Below, one piece after another: positions 10,028 through 20,760 of a stretch of DNA of 64,000 bases. Below the pieces are notes generated by a model, which had not been told where the DNA came from, did no database searches, and saw only the letters and a program-made list of their open reading frames with translations. A program made the position numbers and the translations under genes. This DNA is from Eutypa lata (lineage: Eukaryota; Ascomycota; Sordariomycetes; Xylariales; Diatrypaceae): the NCBI GenBank assembly GCA_022661535.1, contig JAKULF010000008.1, forward strand, positions 372,001-436,000, written 5' to 3'. Position 1 is the stretch's first letter. The number at the start of each line of letters is the position of its first letter.

Positions 10028-10835
10028 GGCACACTAGCCTTATATCCTGGATGTTTCGGAGGGGAATGCGGGATACCTAGCTAGCCTCTAAGTGTTAGGT
10101 AGATGGGGTGCCGCACTCCCCCGCATAATCAACGCCTCGGTTCCGCAAATGATGTCGTCGGCAGTTATATTCCAGCCTGAACTAATGACCCCACACTGCT
10201 AGGGGGTCGGAGATATCTTTAAACCCTGGAGATAGGCGAATCCATTTCTGAATGTTTGCGTCTGACGATAGTTAGTTCTTGTTATTAGTGTTGTTATTGG
10301 CCCTTACTTTCTTAAATGTATTCACTGATGTGCATCAAAATTGAGATTCTGCTTATTACTAGATAAGTAAGACAGTAAGATAACCGTAGCGGTTGCTTGG
10401 CTAGTGTTTACTTATATAATGCCACTATCGTCAAAGTGGGTCTCACAACATTTTATGATAGGGACTCGATGCCTTAAAGTAATATTGAAACGATTGTAGG
10501 GGTATAATCAGGTCTTGCTAAGTATGGATGTCAGGTTCCCCCACCGCTGACTATGAATTAGAGCAAGGTGTTTGCTCCCCTTTACAGACAATTGCTTGCT
10601 TGCGGGAAGGTATGGGAATGCAACGAGCGATGCGGCTGTCACTGCCAAAAATGCTAGCGCTCCAAAAAAAAACGAAAATTAACCATAGCACGAATAAAGG
10701 TCGAATGCTGGAAGGCAAGTGGGAACCAAAACAATGTCAACCTAATCTTAGAAGGAAAGGCTCAAGAGCCCGTGGCATGCATCGGCGTTCATTCACTCAC
10801 ACGCGTAGTGTCTCAATATGAGGGGCCCCTAGTTA

Positions 10836-10879
10836 GAAGAAGAAGAAGAAGCAGCTGGTTACTTCTTCTTCTTCTTCTT
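10836..10879. repeat. Inverted repeat made of two trinucleotide microsatellites (GAA)n / (TTC)n
   Basis: The left arm (GAA)5G at 10836-10851 is a perfect 16-nt complement of 10862-10877, with a 10-nt loop that contains CAGCTG. It sits about 55 bp beyond the stop codon of the minus-strand gene ending at 10933, so it may form a hairpin in that transcript's 3' region. Confidence 0.8.
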
Positions 10880-10932
10880 GGTTGTTACGACTAACGGATG
10901 GTTGTCCCGGAAAGAGTTGTCAGTAGCTTGGG

Positions 10933-11717
10933 TCATCCCTCGTTTGGGTGCTCCCCATCCAGGCAGGCGATCTTCAATCTTTGTTGCTCTCTTCTCTTCT
11001 GGCGCCGTTCTCGTTGCCTGGCTCCTTTGCGGCTAATGGGAAGATCATCTACACGTATGTTGGGGGAGCCATTGTGCGACGAGTCCGGGACCGGCGGGGA
11101 TCTGGATGCTGCTTCGGCGTAGGTCTTGGGTCTCTCGTGGGGCGAAGGCGCCCACTCCATAGCCTGGGGGCTGTCACATTCATCGGATGGTCCGAGGCTT
11201 GGGAACTGATGCGCCGAGAGGTTTTCCGGCTTCCGGGTTGGACGGCCCTTGTCTGCTGCCTCATGGTGGGCTCCTGGGGAAGATGCGGTGGATATCAAGT
11301 ATCTCGACTGGCCCTGCTTGAAATCGTCTGTGCAGTGTCCCGACTGCTTCAACCGCCTCAGGCGTCGCTTTCGAGACAGGTACAGCTTATCCGGAAGCTG
11401 GCATAGCTCGAAAGCCTGCGCTTCGAAGGAGACGCCGTCCCAGCTGGTTACGGTGTAAATGCCCAGGTGCTCCTTGTTGGTCCACAGGAATGTAATGCGG
11501 TATTTCTGGTTGAGAACGGCCCCAACGTAGTTCTCATATGGGATCTTCATTGATCGGTCTGAGTGACAATCGCTTTTTCCATCTCTTGGAACTCCTGGTT
11601 GGCTGCCCGGGGAATTGAGATTGGGGTTGTCCTTGTGTCTGGCACCGGGATGCTCTGTCAGCACCAGCTCCTAAGGGTGCAAATGTGTACTCACTGTCTG
11701 CACTTGCTGGGAGCCAT
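10933..11717 (-). CDS. Uncharacterised basic protein (242 aa)
   Basis: Two exons: 11717-11695 and 11638-10933. The frame itself first shows an ATG only at 11550, but a short first exon encoding MAPSKCRQ joins in phase through a 56-nt intron (GTGAGT...GCTGAC...CCAG). Residues about 35-85 (including YRITFLWTNKEHLGIYTV) look like a small beta-rich fold; the rest is polar and disordered, with a strongly basic C-terminal run RKGARQRERRQKRREQQR that could be nuclear-targeting or nucleic-acid-binding. I do not recognise the family. A simpler model starting at 11550 remains possible. Confidence 0.5.
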
Positions 11718-12202
11718 TGTGCGTTGCCTCTTGGACACCTTCAAATGGTAGCTTGATGACCGTCTAGCTCTAGCTGGCCGACTTGACTGTTCGAGGGAGG
11801 TTCTTGCACGCTCAGTCCTCTACGAAATCTCGCAGAGCAAGGCAATGAGGTGTTGGGCTGCTTTCATGATAAGAGAATATCTCTATTCTCAACGGCTCCA
11901 GGCCGCCTTTGAGGATCGCATGATGTGTCTCATGGAACATAGGACAACACACTAGGGATCGAACGATCCCTTTTATACATATCGTTTCTATGACGATGGC
12001 AAATGAACCCTCTTATGATCGAACAAGCCTTCGCCCAGGCCTCGTTACCTCAGCATGATGCATTGTTGTTAGCCTAGCGATACCGAATGAAAACGCAATT
12101 TCGGACGATTTCTCTTTGGAATGAGTCTCAATTGAAAACTCCGGTGCCTATTTTCTTTCTTTGACTCCAACAAGAGAGTTTCAACAACCCCATATTAACT
12201 AA

Positions 12203-12679
12203 TGGGCCTCAATTTTCTAAAAGTAGATTTGTGTTAGTTGGAGTTGCTGGGGGTAAATCAACGGATTGTCCTATCTTTAAAACAGCTCACAGCAGCAATC
12301 AGCGTCTGAGCCTCATATGAGAGCCCGTTTCTGCGCCTAGATTTCCCTTAAGAGGAACAATGTGACAGCCTATTCGTTGGAGGCGGTGTTTTGAGGCCCA
12401 TTTTTGGTCCAATTAAAAGGCGTGAAAATGAGGCCTGTTTTCGAAATGAGGCCCAATTCAAGATCGGGTCTTACGTCAATCCGATTGCCCTAACTAGAGC
12501 TAGAGCACCTTTCCTTTTTGAGGCCCTTTTCTTTCTTAGACATCAGCTTTGGTATCACCAGTTGTCAGCAGGTAATTAGCATTTTGAGGCCCATTTTCTC
12601 AAGAATGTTATATACGCTCTTTTTTTAATGCAGCCGCCTGGTCCGAGCTGCTATAATTAGAAAATGAGGCCTTTTTTAT
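12203..12679. repeat. Dispersed array of seven TTTTGAGGCCCATTTT-like motifs
   Basis: Copies: 12203-12216 (inverted), 12388-12405, 12425-12441, 12444-12458, 12515-12530, 12581-12597 and 12661-12679. The invariant core is TGAGGCC; the flanks are runs of A or T (AAAA or TTTT before, often CATTTT or CTTTT after). Spacing is irregular. The sequences between copies are unrelated, so this is not a simple tandem repeat. Confidence 0.75.
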
Positions 12680-12830
12680 GCGGGTGATCCGTCAGATGTT
12701 TTACGAGCCGGGGCCGGAAGAGGATTTTGGATCAGGAGTCATAAAGTCATGGCAGTCGCCAGTGCAGCAGAGCCGCATCAATCACTTTTTTTTTTGCAAC
12801 CAAGCTCTGTCTTCGCAAAATTTCTGTTCC

Positions 12831-12854
12831 TGTCTGTCTGTCTGTCTGTCTGTC
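12831..12854. repeat. (TGTC)6 microsatellite
   Basis: Six uninterrupted TGTC units, ending just before CGTCGG. Confidence 0.9.
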
Positions 12855-13152
12855 GTCGGTCTAGTGTAGTGATGTTGCTCTACCTTCTCCCTGCATTCGC
12901 ACCATGCCACCAAACCAAGTCTGATCGGGCAGACAATGAAATCGCCCATGGTTAGGATCGGGAAAACCCACCCGTGGAAAACCGAGTCCCAAGAAAAGGT
13001 AAGCGTAGCCCCCCACAGACGAAACCTAATAAGCAAGAAACTCCTATCAAGAAACCATATTACGCCAACCCCGTTGGAACGAATGTTTATACCGTAAATC
13101 GTCAATATCATCTCCGCCATTCCTTCCACCGACCAGCTAGCAAGCGTCCGAA

Positions 13153-14154
13153 TTATTGAGAGGTGCCGTTCCGAGGACGGCCGGGTCTTCCTCTGCCACA
13201 GCCCGAGATGTGGTGCACATGCTCCTTCTTGTCATAATGCTGAAGACTGCATTTACAAGTGTAGTGGGAGTGCTTGGGGGGCTTTCTGCACGTGTTCAGG
13301 TGTCGTTTGTAATCGTCCTTGCGGGTTTGGTGATAACCGCAATGACAAGTGTATTTGCAGCTAGGCACAGGGACTTCGAGCGAATTGCTGCCGTTCTTTG
13401 CGTGTCTCTTAGTTTCCTGGTGCCGCTTGAGATCCTTTTGGGACTTGAAGCTTTGGTTGCAGGGATCGCATCTGAAGATCCTCGAGTCCGGGTTGGTGAC
13501 AGGGGTGCTAGCGTCGGTGTACGAAGCTCTCGACCCCGACGCATCATAGATAGACTCCGAGTCGAGGCCTGTAGCTTCACTTGACTGCTCTCCAGACCCC
13601 CAATTGAAATGATTAATTTGATTGTTGTTATCAGAATGGCCCAATGCTTCCCCGGCCGGGAGCTCCTCGTTCCCGAAGGTATTGTAATTATAGCTAAGGA
13701 TGCCTGGCAGCGAACCATCGTCGCCGAAATCATTATAATTAAAGGATATGGCAGATGTCTGGGTACTGCCAAGCTCGCTTAAGATGGGGGACGAAGCTTG
13801 ACTAGCATCATAAGGATTGGACTGTATCCAGGACCCAAAACCAATTCCATCGTCATCTGCCAACCAGGAGTCATTGACGACGATGCCAGGTTGTAGAGAC
13901 GATGCGTACGGCGTCGTCGCCGATCCTCCAAGGCCATCTTCATCAAAAGCCGGAGGAAATCCTAGTTGGGAATGGGGACTTGGGCTACCATGTGTATATG
14001 CAGTAAAGCTATTCCTATCTATTGTATCGATGCCGCTGGATCCTTCGCCGGCAGCGACACCGAAGAGTCTATCGGTCGTGGATAGCGCATCGTCAATCCC
14101 GGGCCGGTTAACAGCATCTGCTGGTTCCCTGCGGGCTCGCATACTTGCGTCCAT
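13153..14154 (-). CDS. C2H2-type zinc finger transcription factor with AT-hook-like tail
   Basis: 333 aa, single exon. The ATG at 14152-14154 (MDASMRARREP) was chosen; the upstream in-frame TTG was discarded. Residues 1-225 are acidic, Ser/Asn/Gly-rich and disordered, typical of an activation region. Finger 1 (228-251) is C-x2-C-x12-H-x5-H (FRCDPCNQSF...KRH). A second, unusual finger follows with C-x-C spacing and Cys as last ligand (YTCHCGY...HLNTC, about 269-289), then another CKC...H..C segment (300-319) and a GRGRPGRPR tail (320-328) resembling an AT-hook. Predicted nuclear DNA-binding regulator; target unknown. A 4.5-kb gene-free stretch lies upstream. Confidence 0.8.
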   Translation of the reverse strand: MDASMRARREPADAVNRPGIDDALSTTDRLFGVAAGEGSSGIDTIDRNSFTAYTHGSPSPHSQLGFPPAFDEDGLGGSATTPYASSLQPGIVVNDSWLADDDGIGFGSWIQSNPYDASQASSPILSELGSTQTSAISFNYNDFGDDGSLPGILSYNYNTFGNEELPAGEALGHSDNNNQINHFNWGSGEQSSEATGLDSESIYDASGSRASYTDASTPVTNPDSRIFRCDPCNQSFKSQKDLKRHQETKRHAKNGSNSLEVPVPSCKYTCHCGYHQTRKDDYKRHLNTCRKPPKHSHYTCKCSLQHYDKKEHVHHISGCGRGRPGRPRNGTSQ

Positions 14155-17100
14155 CGGCACGGGGGGTGACAAGGTTATGCGCTACAACTGAACCAACCAA
14201 TCACACCATCCCAAATTGGCCTGAATTGGACAATTGTAGTAGGTATTGTGGAGGCGTGTTGGCGGGGTGGGTTGCTTGCTTGGTTCGGACGACGATGCGA
14301 TAGTACTTCTGTGGCTTGAATGTAGAGAGGTTAGCAACCCGGGACTCCCATCTTAAAAAAAAAATTTACGGCCTATAATACAGAAACATCCGAAGTTGGG
14401 CGCCCCTCTTTGCGGCCGCCGACCATACCATTTTGTATATCGTGGGTTTTTCAACTTGCTTGTCAACTTGTTTCCCGATAAGGGGTACTTACATGGCTAG
14501 GTACTAGGTAGCAAAAAGAGGTTCCTCCTAACCCCAGACCGGGGCTTGGAGCTATGAAACAATATAGAGCGGTTTGGATAGTTAAGAGAGTTGGCAATTG
14601 TACATTGCAGATAACAATAACATTGTTCAAAAAGGATAGAGACAAGAAAAATCATGGGTAGGAGGGAGATTTATCTTTAATATGCCTTATGTATGAGACA
14701 GCTGCGGCGAGGCCTATTTCCACCATTGCGGCCCTTTCTTTGCTGCGATTCAACCAGTTAGATTTCCATCTCGAAAACCCGACACCCTACCCCTACTAAC
14801 AAGATACTCTCGCTACAGTACAGTAACTATGTAATGTTCCTCTTCCCTCATGCAATTAACGTTAGTCTAGCTGGTTTCTAGGACTTGATTACGAATCTGA
14901 TTCCTACCTCTATCTAGTTGGGCTTTAAGGGTTCTCTCGTCTTTGTGGTTTGTAGCTATAGTTGCATGTACTTAAAAGGTAGGAATCATGTATCGTTCAA
15001 GTAACATGTTTCTAACCCAAGATGTGTATAGCTACTGATTAGAGTAGTTGCCCACCTGCGCGAGGAAGCTGCAGCGCAATGGTTTCTGTGGCGGAGCAAT
15101 CTGCACTACAGCCTAGGACGTCACTTTTTCATACATTTTGCTTTTTCCTTTTTCTCGTAACTATGCATGTATTCAGTTTCGAGTCCATATGTAATGAGAA
15201 GTTGCCGAATTGCGGGGAGTTCGACAGGGTTTGTTGTCAATTGCCGTATCAACACCTGAGGGGTCAACGACACACCCAACACCCTACATCATCACTTAAC
15301 TGTATATCCGATAGCCACAATATTCTACTTTCATAGCACCGCTGTTACAGGGCATGAGCGCTCCCTCCCTCCAGCGACGACGGATCACGATACTTTAGCT
15401 ATCTACATAAGATTCGCATACTTAAAACATCCATAAGCAAGAACCCCTGTATGCGCCAAGGTCACTCACTCCACATGTCCCGTCCCACATAACCACTAAC
15501 TTGCGCCGCCTGTCTGCCAAATGCTCCGCGAACCAACATCATATCGGAAGTGTAGTGAATAGGCGACCTTAAGAAACCAAAGAGTACGTGGCTGTGCCGA
15601 AAGTAGTGATCACTTTGCAGGTGTTGTTTCCTCAGATGTGGGCCGGACCCGGCCTAACAAAGTCACCGCATCGCAGCCGCGACTATAACATACCAGATTT
15701 TGAAATCCAATCGCAGAATTCCCTTTATCAATTGAGAAGTCAAGTGGTTTATTCAGTCACGAATTATTATGGGCTTATATGTAAGTGCAAACTACATGTC
15801 TAGTCTGGCTTCAGCCACACGGCATACATATCATATCGTAAGCTACGGAGGTAGGTAGCATAACTACCTACATAAGTTACATGGACAGATACACAGATTT
15901 GCCTGTCCAGGTACATACGCTTGAGCACAACTTACAAGCGCGCTCTCTCTTACTATCTCGACGATTCTCTCGACGCCGCACACTTGCGCAGGCGCGCAAT
16001 ACCGTACATAGAAACCCACCCTATCTAGCAACGGGGAACAGCAAACACATTCTAAAGGGTTCCCACTAAGTTAGGAATGCGGCTTGGCTACGAGCCGCTA
16101 CAGAAAAAAAAAACACACGGAAGCCGCTCGGCAGAAATAAACTGTTGGCTACTTAACTACATACATTTGCATATAACTACTACTATACCTTCTTACCTTA
16201 CCAACCCAACACAGATCCTCGGGGGCACAGAACGTGGTCTACACATTAGTTCCCAGGATATGGATATGTAAGTACGAAGTATGTAGGTTCGCGACCCAGT
16301 GCTGCGGTATCGCCTTGTAAGTGGACCGCCAGCCAGACTACCACTTAGCAGCACCGCCGCAAAACCAGAAAGCCAAGCAGACAGAGCTCAGCTATTGCGT
16401 GCATATTGAAAAAGTACATACATAGGTCATCCATCTCATCCCAAATGATGAGTTGTCACGGCTGTCACGCACACATGCACGAAATAGGTTACCGATGCTA
16501 AGGAACTGGAGGGATTTACTTACATACGTATTCAAGTATTGTACATACCATTCCTGAGTCGCCCAACTAGAGAGTAGTAAAAAAAGAAAGACAGAAAAAT
16601 ATGTTGTACAGGTGTTTCTGAGCATAACTACCATTCAATTGGTAAATCGCCAACTTTTTTTCGGTATGGTTATACCCGTATTGTTTCAACACGTGTACGA
16701 CGAAGCTGACAGACAGGTTTGATGTCATTTTGCTTTCGAGTCCGACTATCGGGTTTAAGTTTTCTAGGTGACCAACGGGCCGTTGTTAGTGGCCGCAATT
16801 GGGAGACACGCTAAAGTAACCTATTAACTTTGTTGTTTGTTTGCGCTCTCTCTCTTTTGAATAAGAGACGAATTGGCAATTAGATGGACCTTGGAGGGGT
16901 ACATATCATTATCGGCGCGGGTATTCACTCCCTATGCGTCCATGTGGGGTTAAAGTGCCGGGTGACAAGTAATGCCACCTACCAGGAGCGAATTGCAGCG
17001 GAAGACGTACCCGAAAGGACATCCTGTACGGCAACACTTCATGTTTGAAGTGACGTACGCAGATAGGTACACGAGAGTTGCCTACCAAGTGCGGCGTAGA

Positions 17101-18692
17101 GTTATAACCATGCATAACTACTATTACTTACTTACATAGGCGAGACCTAACTGCTCAGATGCCAAACTGGGAAGAGGCAGTCAGACACGCGGCAGACCGA
17201 GGAGTTCCGGCTCTTCGTGACGACGTACATATGTGTGTATGGGCCATGTGTGATAAGTATTGCAGGACATGGATGCCGTAGAAGATCCGCCCGTGGACAT
17301 GCGGTCAAGATACCTACCTACCTGTCTACCCACGGAACGTATTTTCGAATGGGCTTGAGGGGTTTGTTAACTAACTAGAAGCAAAGTTCCAAGTCACATG
17401 GTCGGTCTGATATGTTTCTAGCTAGACACATGTGAACTGTGGCGGTGACTGATTACCTCACATACATACACAAATGTAAGGTAGGCCTAACCTCCTACAT
17501 ATGCACGTTGATCCTCAGACGTCCAGACGCGTCTAATTCTAAGCGAAGCTGACGATAGCAAGAGCGCGGCTAACAGTACATACATAGTTACGCTGTGTTG
17601 TATTCTTTTCGCCTATATGGTGGTGTCAACCACACATGTGAACGCCCGCCACCACTGTCGGTTGGGTGCCGGGACGTTGAACTACCGCAGGGGACATAAG
17701 TACAAGATCGAATACCAGGCAACAAGCGATCTATGAAGCACAAGATATTTCGGTCTGCATCCCAGAGGACGTAGGTATGGATGATCTGAAGGCCAATATC
17801 AATTTGTAAGCAAGTAGTCTACCCTACACCCTATGTGTTAAGGAAGAAAGAAGTTTCCTTCTCGTGTCGGGCTATACCTACCTACATATGTAGTCTAACC
17901 CAAGTGGCGTTTTGATGTAATACGGCCAAACACCAACTTCCCCTAAGCGGATGCGAGTCTTTGAAATCAAACTACATATTCCGAGACTTACTTGTATCTT
18001 GCATCCTAGAACTACCCTATGTGTAAATGTGCTATATAATTCACAGTAGATGCATTATTCCACGTAGTGCAATAGTTTATTCGAATCTTCAAATAGGTAG
18101 GTAGGACTTCGTACTTATTCCAGTCCTACGAAGTCCTATGTCGACGGGAGCTTTTTGTGCCTACCTAGTACCTAACTTAAGTACTTAAGCAAGTAGCACC
18201 ACCCACTCAGCCACTCTGCCACTCTGCCACTTCAATTGACGATTGATGTGAATCAGAAACAGGGATGACCCCACCATACATAGCTCCCCGCCAACTGGGT
18301 ACCTAGCCTTACAGGTGTATGTATACATTAAGTACTCACATATGTACGTTCCTCCTGCTGTGACACGAGTAACAAGACGCATTGAAGGGAACTTGAAGGG
18401 GCAAGTATAGTACCTAGTTATCGTGCTTTAGCCGCGAACTGGAGCCATTGTTTTTCATATGTCACCATTATATCATGCGAAGGTGAACATGCCTGCCCAG
18501 AGACAACCAACTACTCAGCAGCAACGGAAAAAGTCGATCTAGATTAAACTTGGCTAATAGCAAATATCTACGGTAGCTTTTGTTTCCCCCTTCGCCCCGA
18601 ACGCCTGAATGCATGACTAAAGCTGGTATATTGTGACAAAACATGTGCAAGACCGGGTGGGCTATTATACACCCTTTAGATACCTGCTTAAC
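14155..18692. other. 4.5-kb gene-free region upstream of the C2H2 gene and downstream of HAS1
   Basis: No gene, exon chain, tRNA or rRNA could be supported on either strand. The sequence is rich in TACATA, TACCTA and GTAGGT words, especially after 15.8 kb, and contains an 11-bp inverted repeat (18103-18137). It may hold an extended promoter/5' UTR of the C2H2 regulator or a non-coding transcript. Confidence 0.5.
18103..18137. repeat. Perfect 11-bp inverted repeat
   Basis: AGGACTTCGTA at 18103-18113 is the exact reverse complement of TACGAAGTCCT at 18127-18137, with a 13-nt loop, in the gene-free region downstream of HAS1. Confidence 0.8.
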
Positions 18693-20760
18693 TCATCGCT
18701 TGTTGTTGAACTTCTGGCCCTGTCTCGGCTGGCTGCCATACGCTCTCCTTCCCGGAGCCTTCCTGTCCCTGCTCATGCTAGCACCCAGCGTTAGATCGAT
18801 CCTCGGGGGTGTGCTGAAGCCGAAGCTCTTGGCGACCTTCGCTAAGTCCAATTGGTGGACGTCGAACACGGTGCGCAGACTGTGGCTGGCATAGGCGTGG
18901 AGGTAGCTCCGGTATCCCTCCTTCGCGCTCTTGTTCAGGTAGTAGTTCTGCGAGATGAGCTTCTCAAGTTGGGACTGGACGTTGAGAACCTTCTTTGCGG
19001 GGAACTGGTACTCGACCACGGGAACGCGAGCAGCCGTTAGGTGTCCTAAGAACGAGGCCTCGTTCGGCTGCAAGAACAGGAGACTACGTCCCTTGGAATT
19101 TGCGCCACGGGCTGTTCGACCAACACGGTGGATGTAGTCGCGGGGGTCATCAGGCGGGTCGAATTGAATGATCCAATCGACCGCGGGGATCTGACATATA
19201 GTTAGTACTTAGTGGCCTATACATAAGATATGATGCGCTGGGAGGAGACTCACATCTAGACCACGGGCCGCTACATCAGTGCAGATCAGTGTACCACGTT
19301 GTGCGTTTGAAAACTCAAAGAAGGTCCTCGTGCGCTTGTCTTGTTTCTGCTTGCCGTGCAGGTCGAGGCAAGGAAGATCAATGTAATTGAGCAGTTCTGC
19401 GTAGTATTTGACTGATGCGCAACTACTCAAGAAGACAATATTCTTCTTATTGATATATTTCTTCAGGAATGAAAACAATAGCAGGAAGCGCTTGTCGGCC
19501 TCACAAGTAACATAACCTTGTTCAAGGCCCTCGACGGTACTGAAGGCCTTTTGCTCATCGACATTGACGTAGAGTGGACCCGGGCGAAGAGATATTCTAG
19601 CAAGATCTTCGACCTTGGTGGTCTGAGTAGCGGAGAACAACATCGTTTGCCGTTGTTCGGAAGGCAAAATTTTGATGATTGCTCTCATTTCGTCTTCGAA
19701 TCCGACTTCGAGAATGCGGTCCGCCTCGTCGATAATAAGAGTCTATACCCTGCAGTTAGAAATAGTTTCGTACAAGCTATAGCGGCCTGCTTAGCACTCA
19801 CTCGAAGGTTTTTAAACACAAATGGGGTATTCTGGAGATGGTCGAGTAGTCTTCCAGGAGTAGCCACCAATAGGTTTACCCCCTTAGACAGTTTTTCCGC
19901 TTCGGCGCGTCGGTTCGCACCACCAATAACGATTCCGTATGTTTGGCTATGGTCTGGTACAGAAAGTCAGCAAAGAAACAGTCTGCCTGGCAGAGGTTTC
20001 GTGTACGTACGTTCCATAAGCTCCTTCGCAACCCCAAATATCTGAAGCGCAAGTTCACGGGTAGGCGATACAATAATGACACCGGTTCCATTGCGAGCTA
20101 AGCTAGAGTTAGTGATCTAATCCGGTATGAACATAGATGCAGAGGGCTAGTCCGGCAGTACTAACGTTTGAAGCGGAGCGCACTCAGCATCTCGACGGCA
20201 GGGACGAGGAAAGCCAAGGTTTTTCCTGAGCCTGTCTTGGCAGCCCCCAGCAAGTCCTTGCCTGCAAGCAGAGGAGGGATTGATCTGCGCTGGATCTCCG
20301 TCATGTTCTCGAAGCCCATGCCCTGGATAGCCTTTATCGTCTTCTCGGACATGTTCAAGTCGGCGAACTTCTGCGCCTCCGCGCCAGTTGTAGGTGGTAA
20401 GGAGAGATTAGATCCGTTAGGCAGGTCATCGCCACCAGCGCCAGAATTTGCTTCATTATCGTCTCCATCCTCGGCCTCCGCTGCGGCGACTCTCTTGTTT
20501 AACTCAGAAGCGTCGTTGGCGTCATCATCGTCGCTATCGGGCGTGTCGTCGTCATCTTCAGGTTTGTCTTTCTCGTCGCTATCGTTCTCAGGGATCTCGT
20601 CTTCGTCGGTCGAAGCTTTGCTGTGCTTCTCGGACTGGGCTCGCTTCACCTTCTTAGACTTGGATGCAGTCGCAGAAGTTGTCGCGGACTTCGAAACTGA
20701 GGTTTTGGTGCCATTGACATCCCTCAATTTTCTCTTCTTGCTAATCTTGGCGGAATCCAT
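18693..20760 (-). CDS. HAS1: ATP-dependent DEAD-box RNA helicase HAS1
   Basis: 606 aa in five exons: 20760-20166, 20097-20011, 19953-19802, 19742-19254, 19190-18693; all four introns (57-68 nt) are GT-AG and in phase. HAS1 is a nucleolar helicase needed for 40S (and 60S) ribosomal subunit biogenesis. Residues 1-125 are Lys/Ser-rich then acidic (several Asp/Glu runs), usual for HAS1. Motifs: Q-motif region about 132-156, Walker [10 protein letters not shown] (173-181), Ia SPTREL (209-214), Ib [14 protein letters not shown] (283-286), SAT (315-317), and [11 protein letters not shown] (462-470). The C-terminal extension (about 490-590) has the [10 protein letters not shown] and [10 protein letters not shown] blocks of the HAS1/DBP10-type DUF4217 tail. 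The protein looks complete and functional. Confidence 0.97.

Larger units (their letters stand above)
9876..10932. other. Intergenic: hydrolase promoter and 3' flank of the basic protein gene
   Basis: Contains two palindromes (9973-9994), a CCCCT tract (10011-10027) and the GAA/TTC hairpin (10836-10879), each listed separately. The 97-codon open frame near 10528 has no family features and is not annotated. Confidence 0.55.
11718..13152. other. Intergenic with a TGAGGCC motif array
   Basis: No gene found on either strand between the basic protein gene and the C2H2 gene. It holds seven copies of a W-rich TGAGGCC motif (12203-12679) and a TGTC microsatellite (12831-12854), listed separately. 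Confidence 0.55.

Noticed and set aside
11901..11930. GCCGCCTTTGAGG near the TGAGGCC array as an eighth copy
   Set aside because: The core does not read TGAGGCC, so it was not counted.
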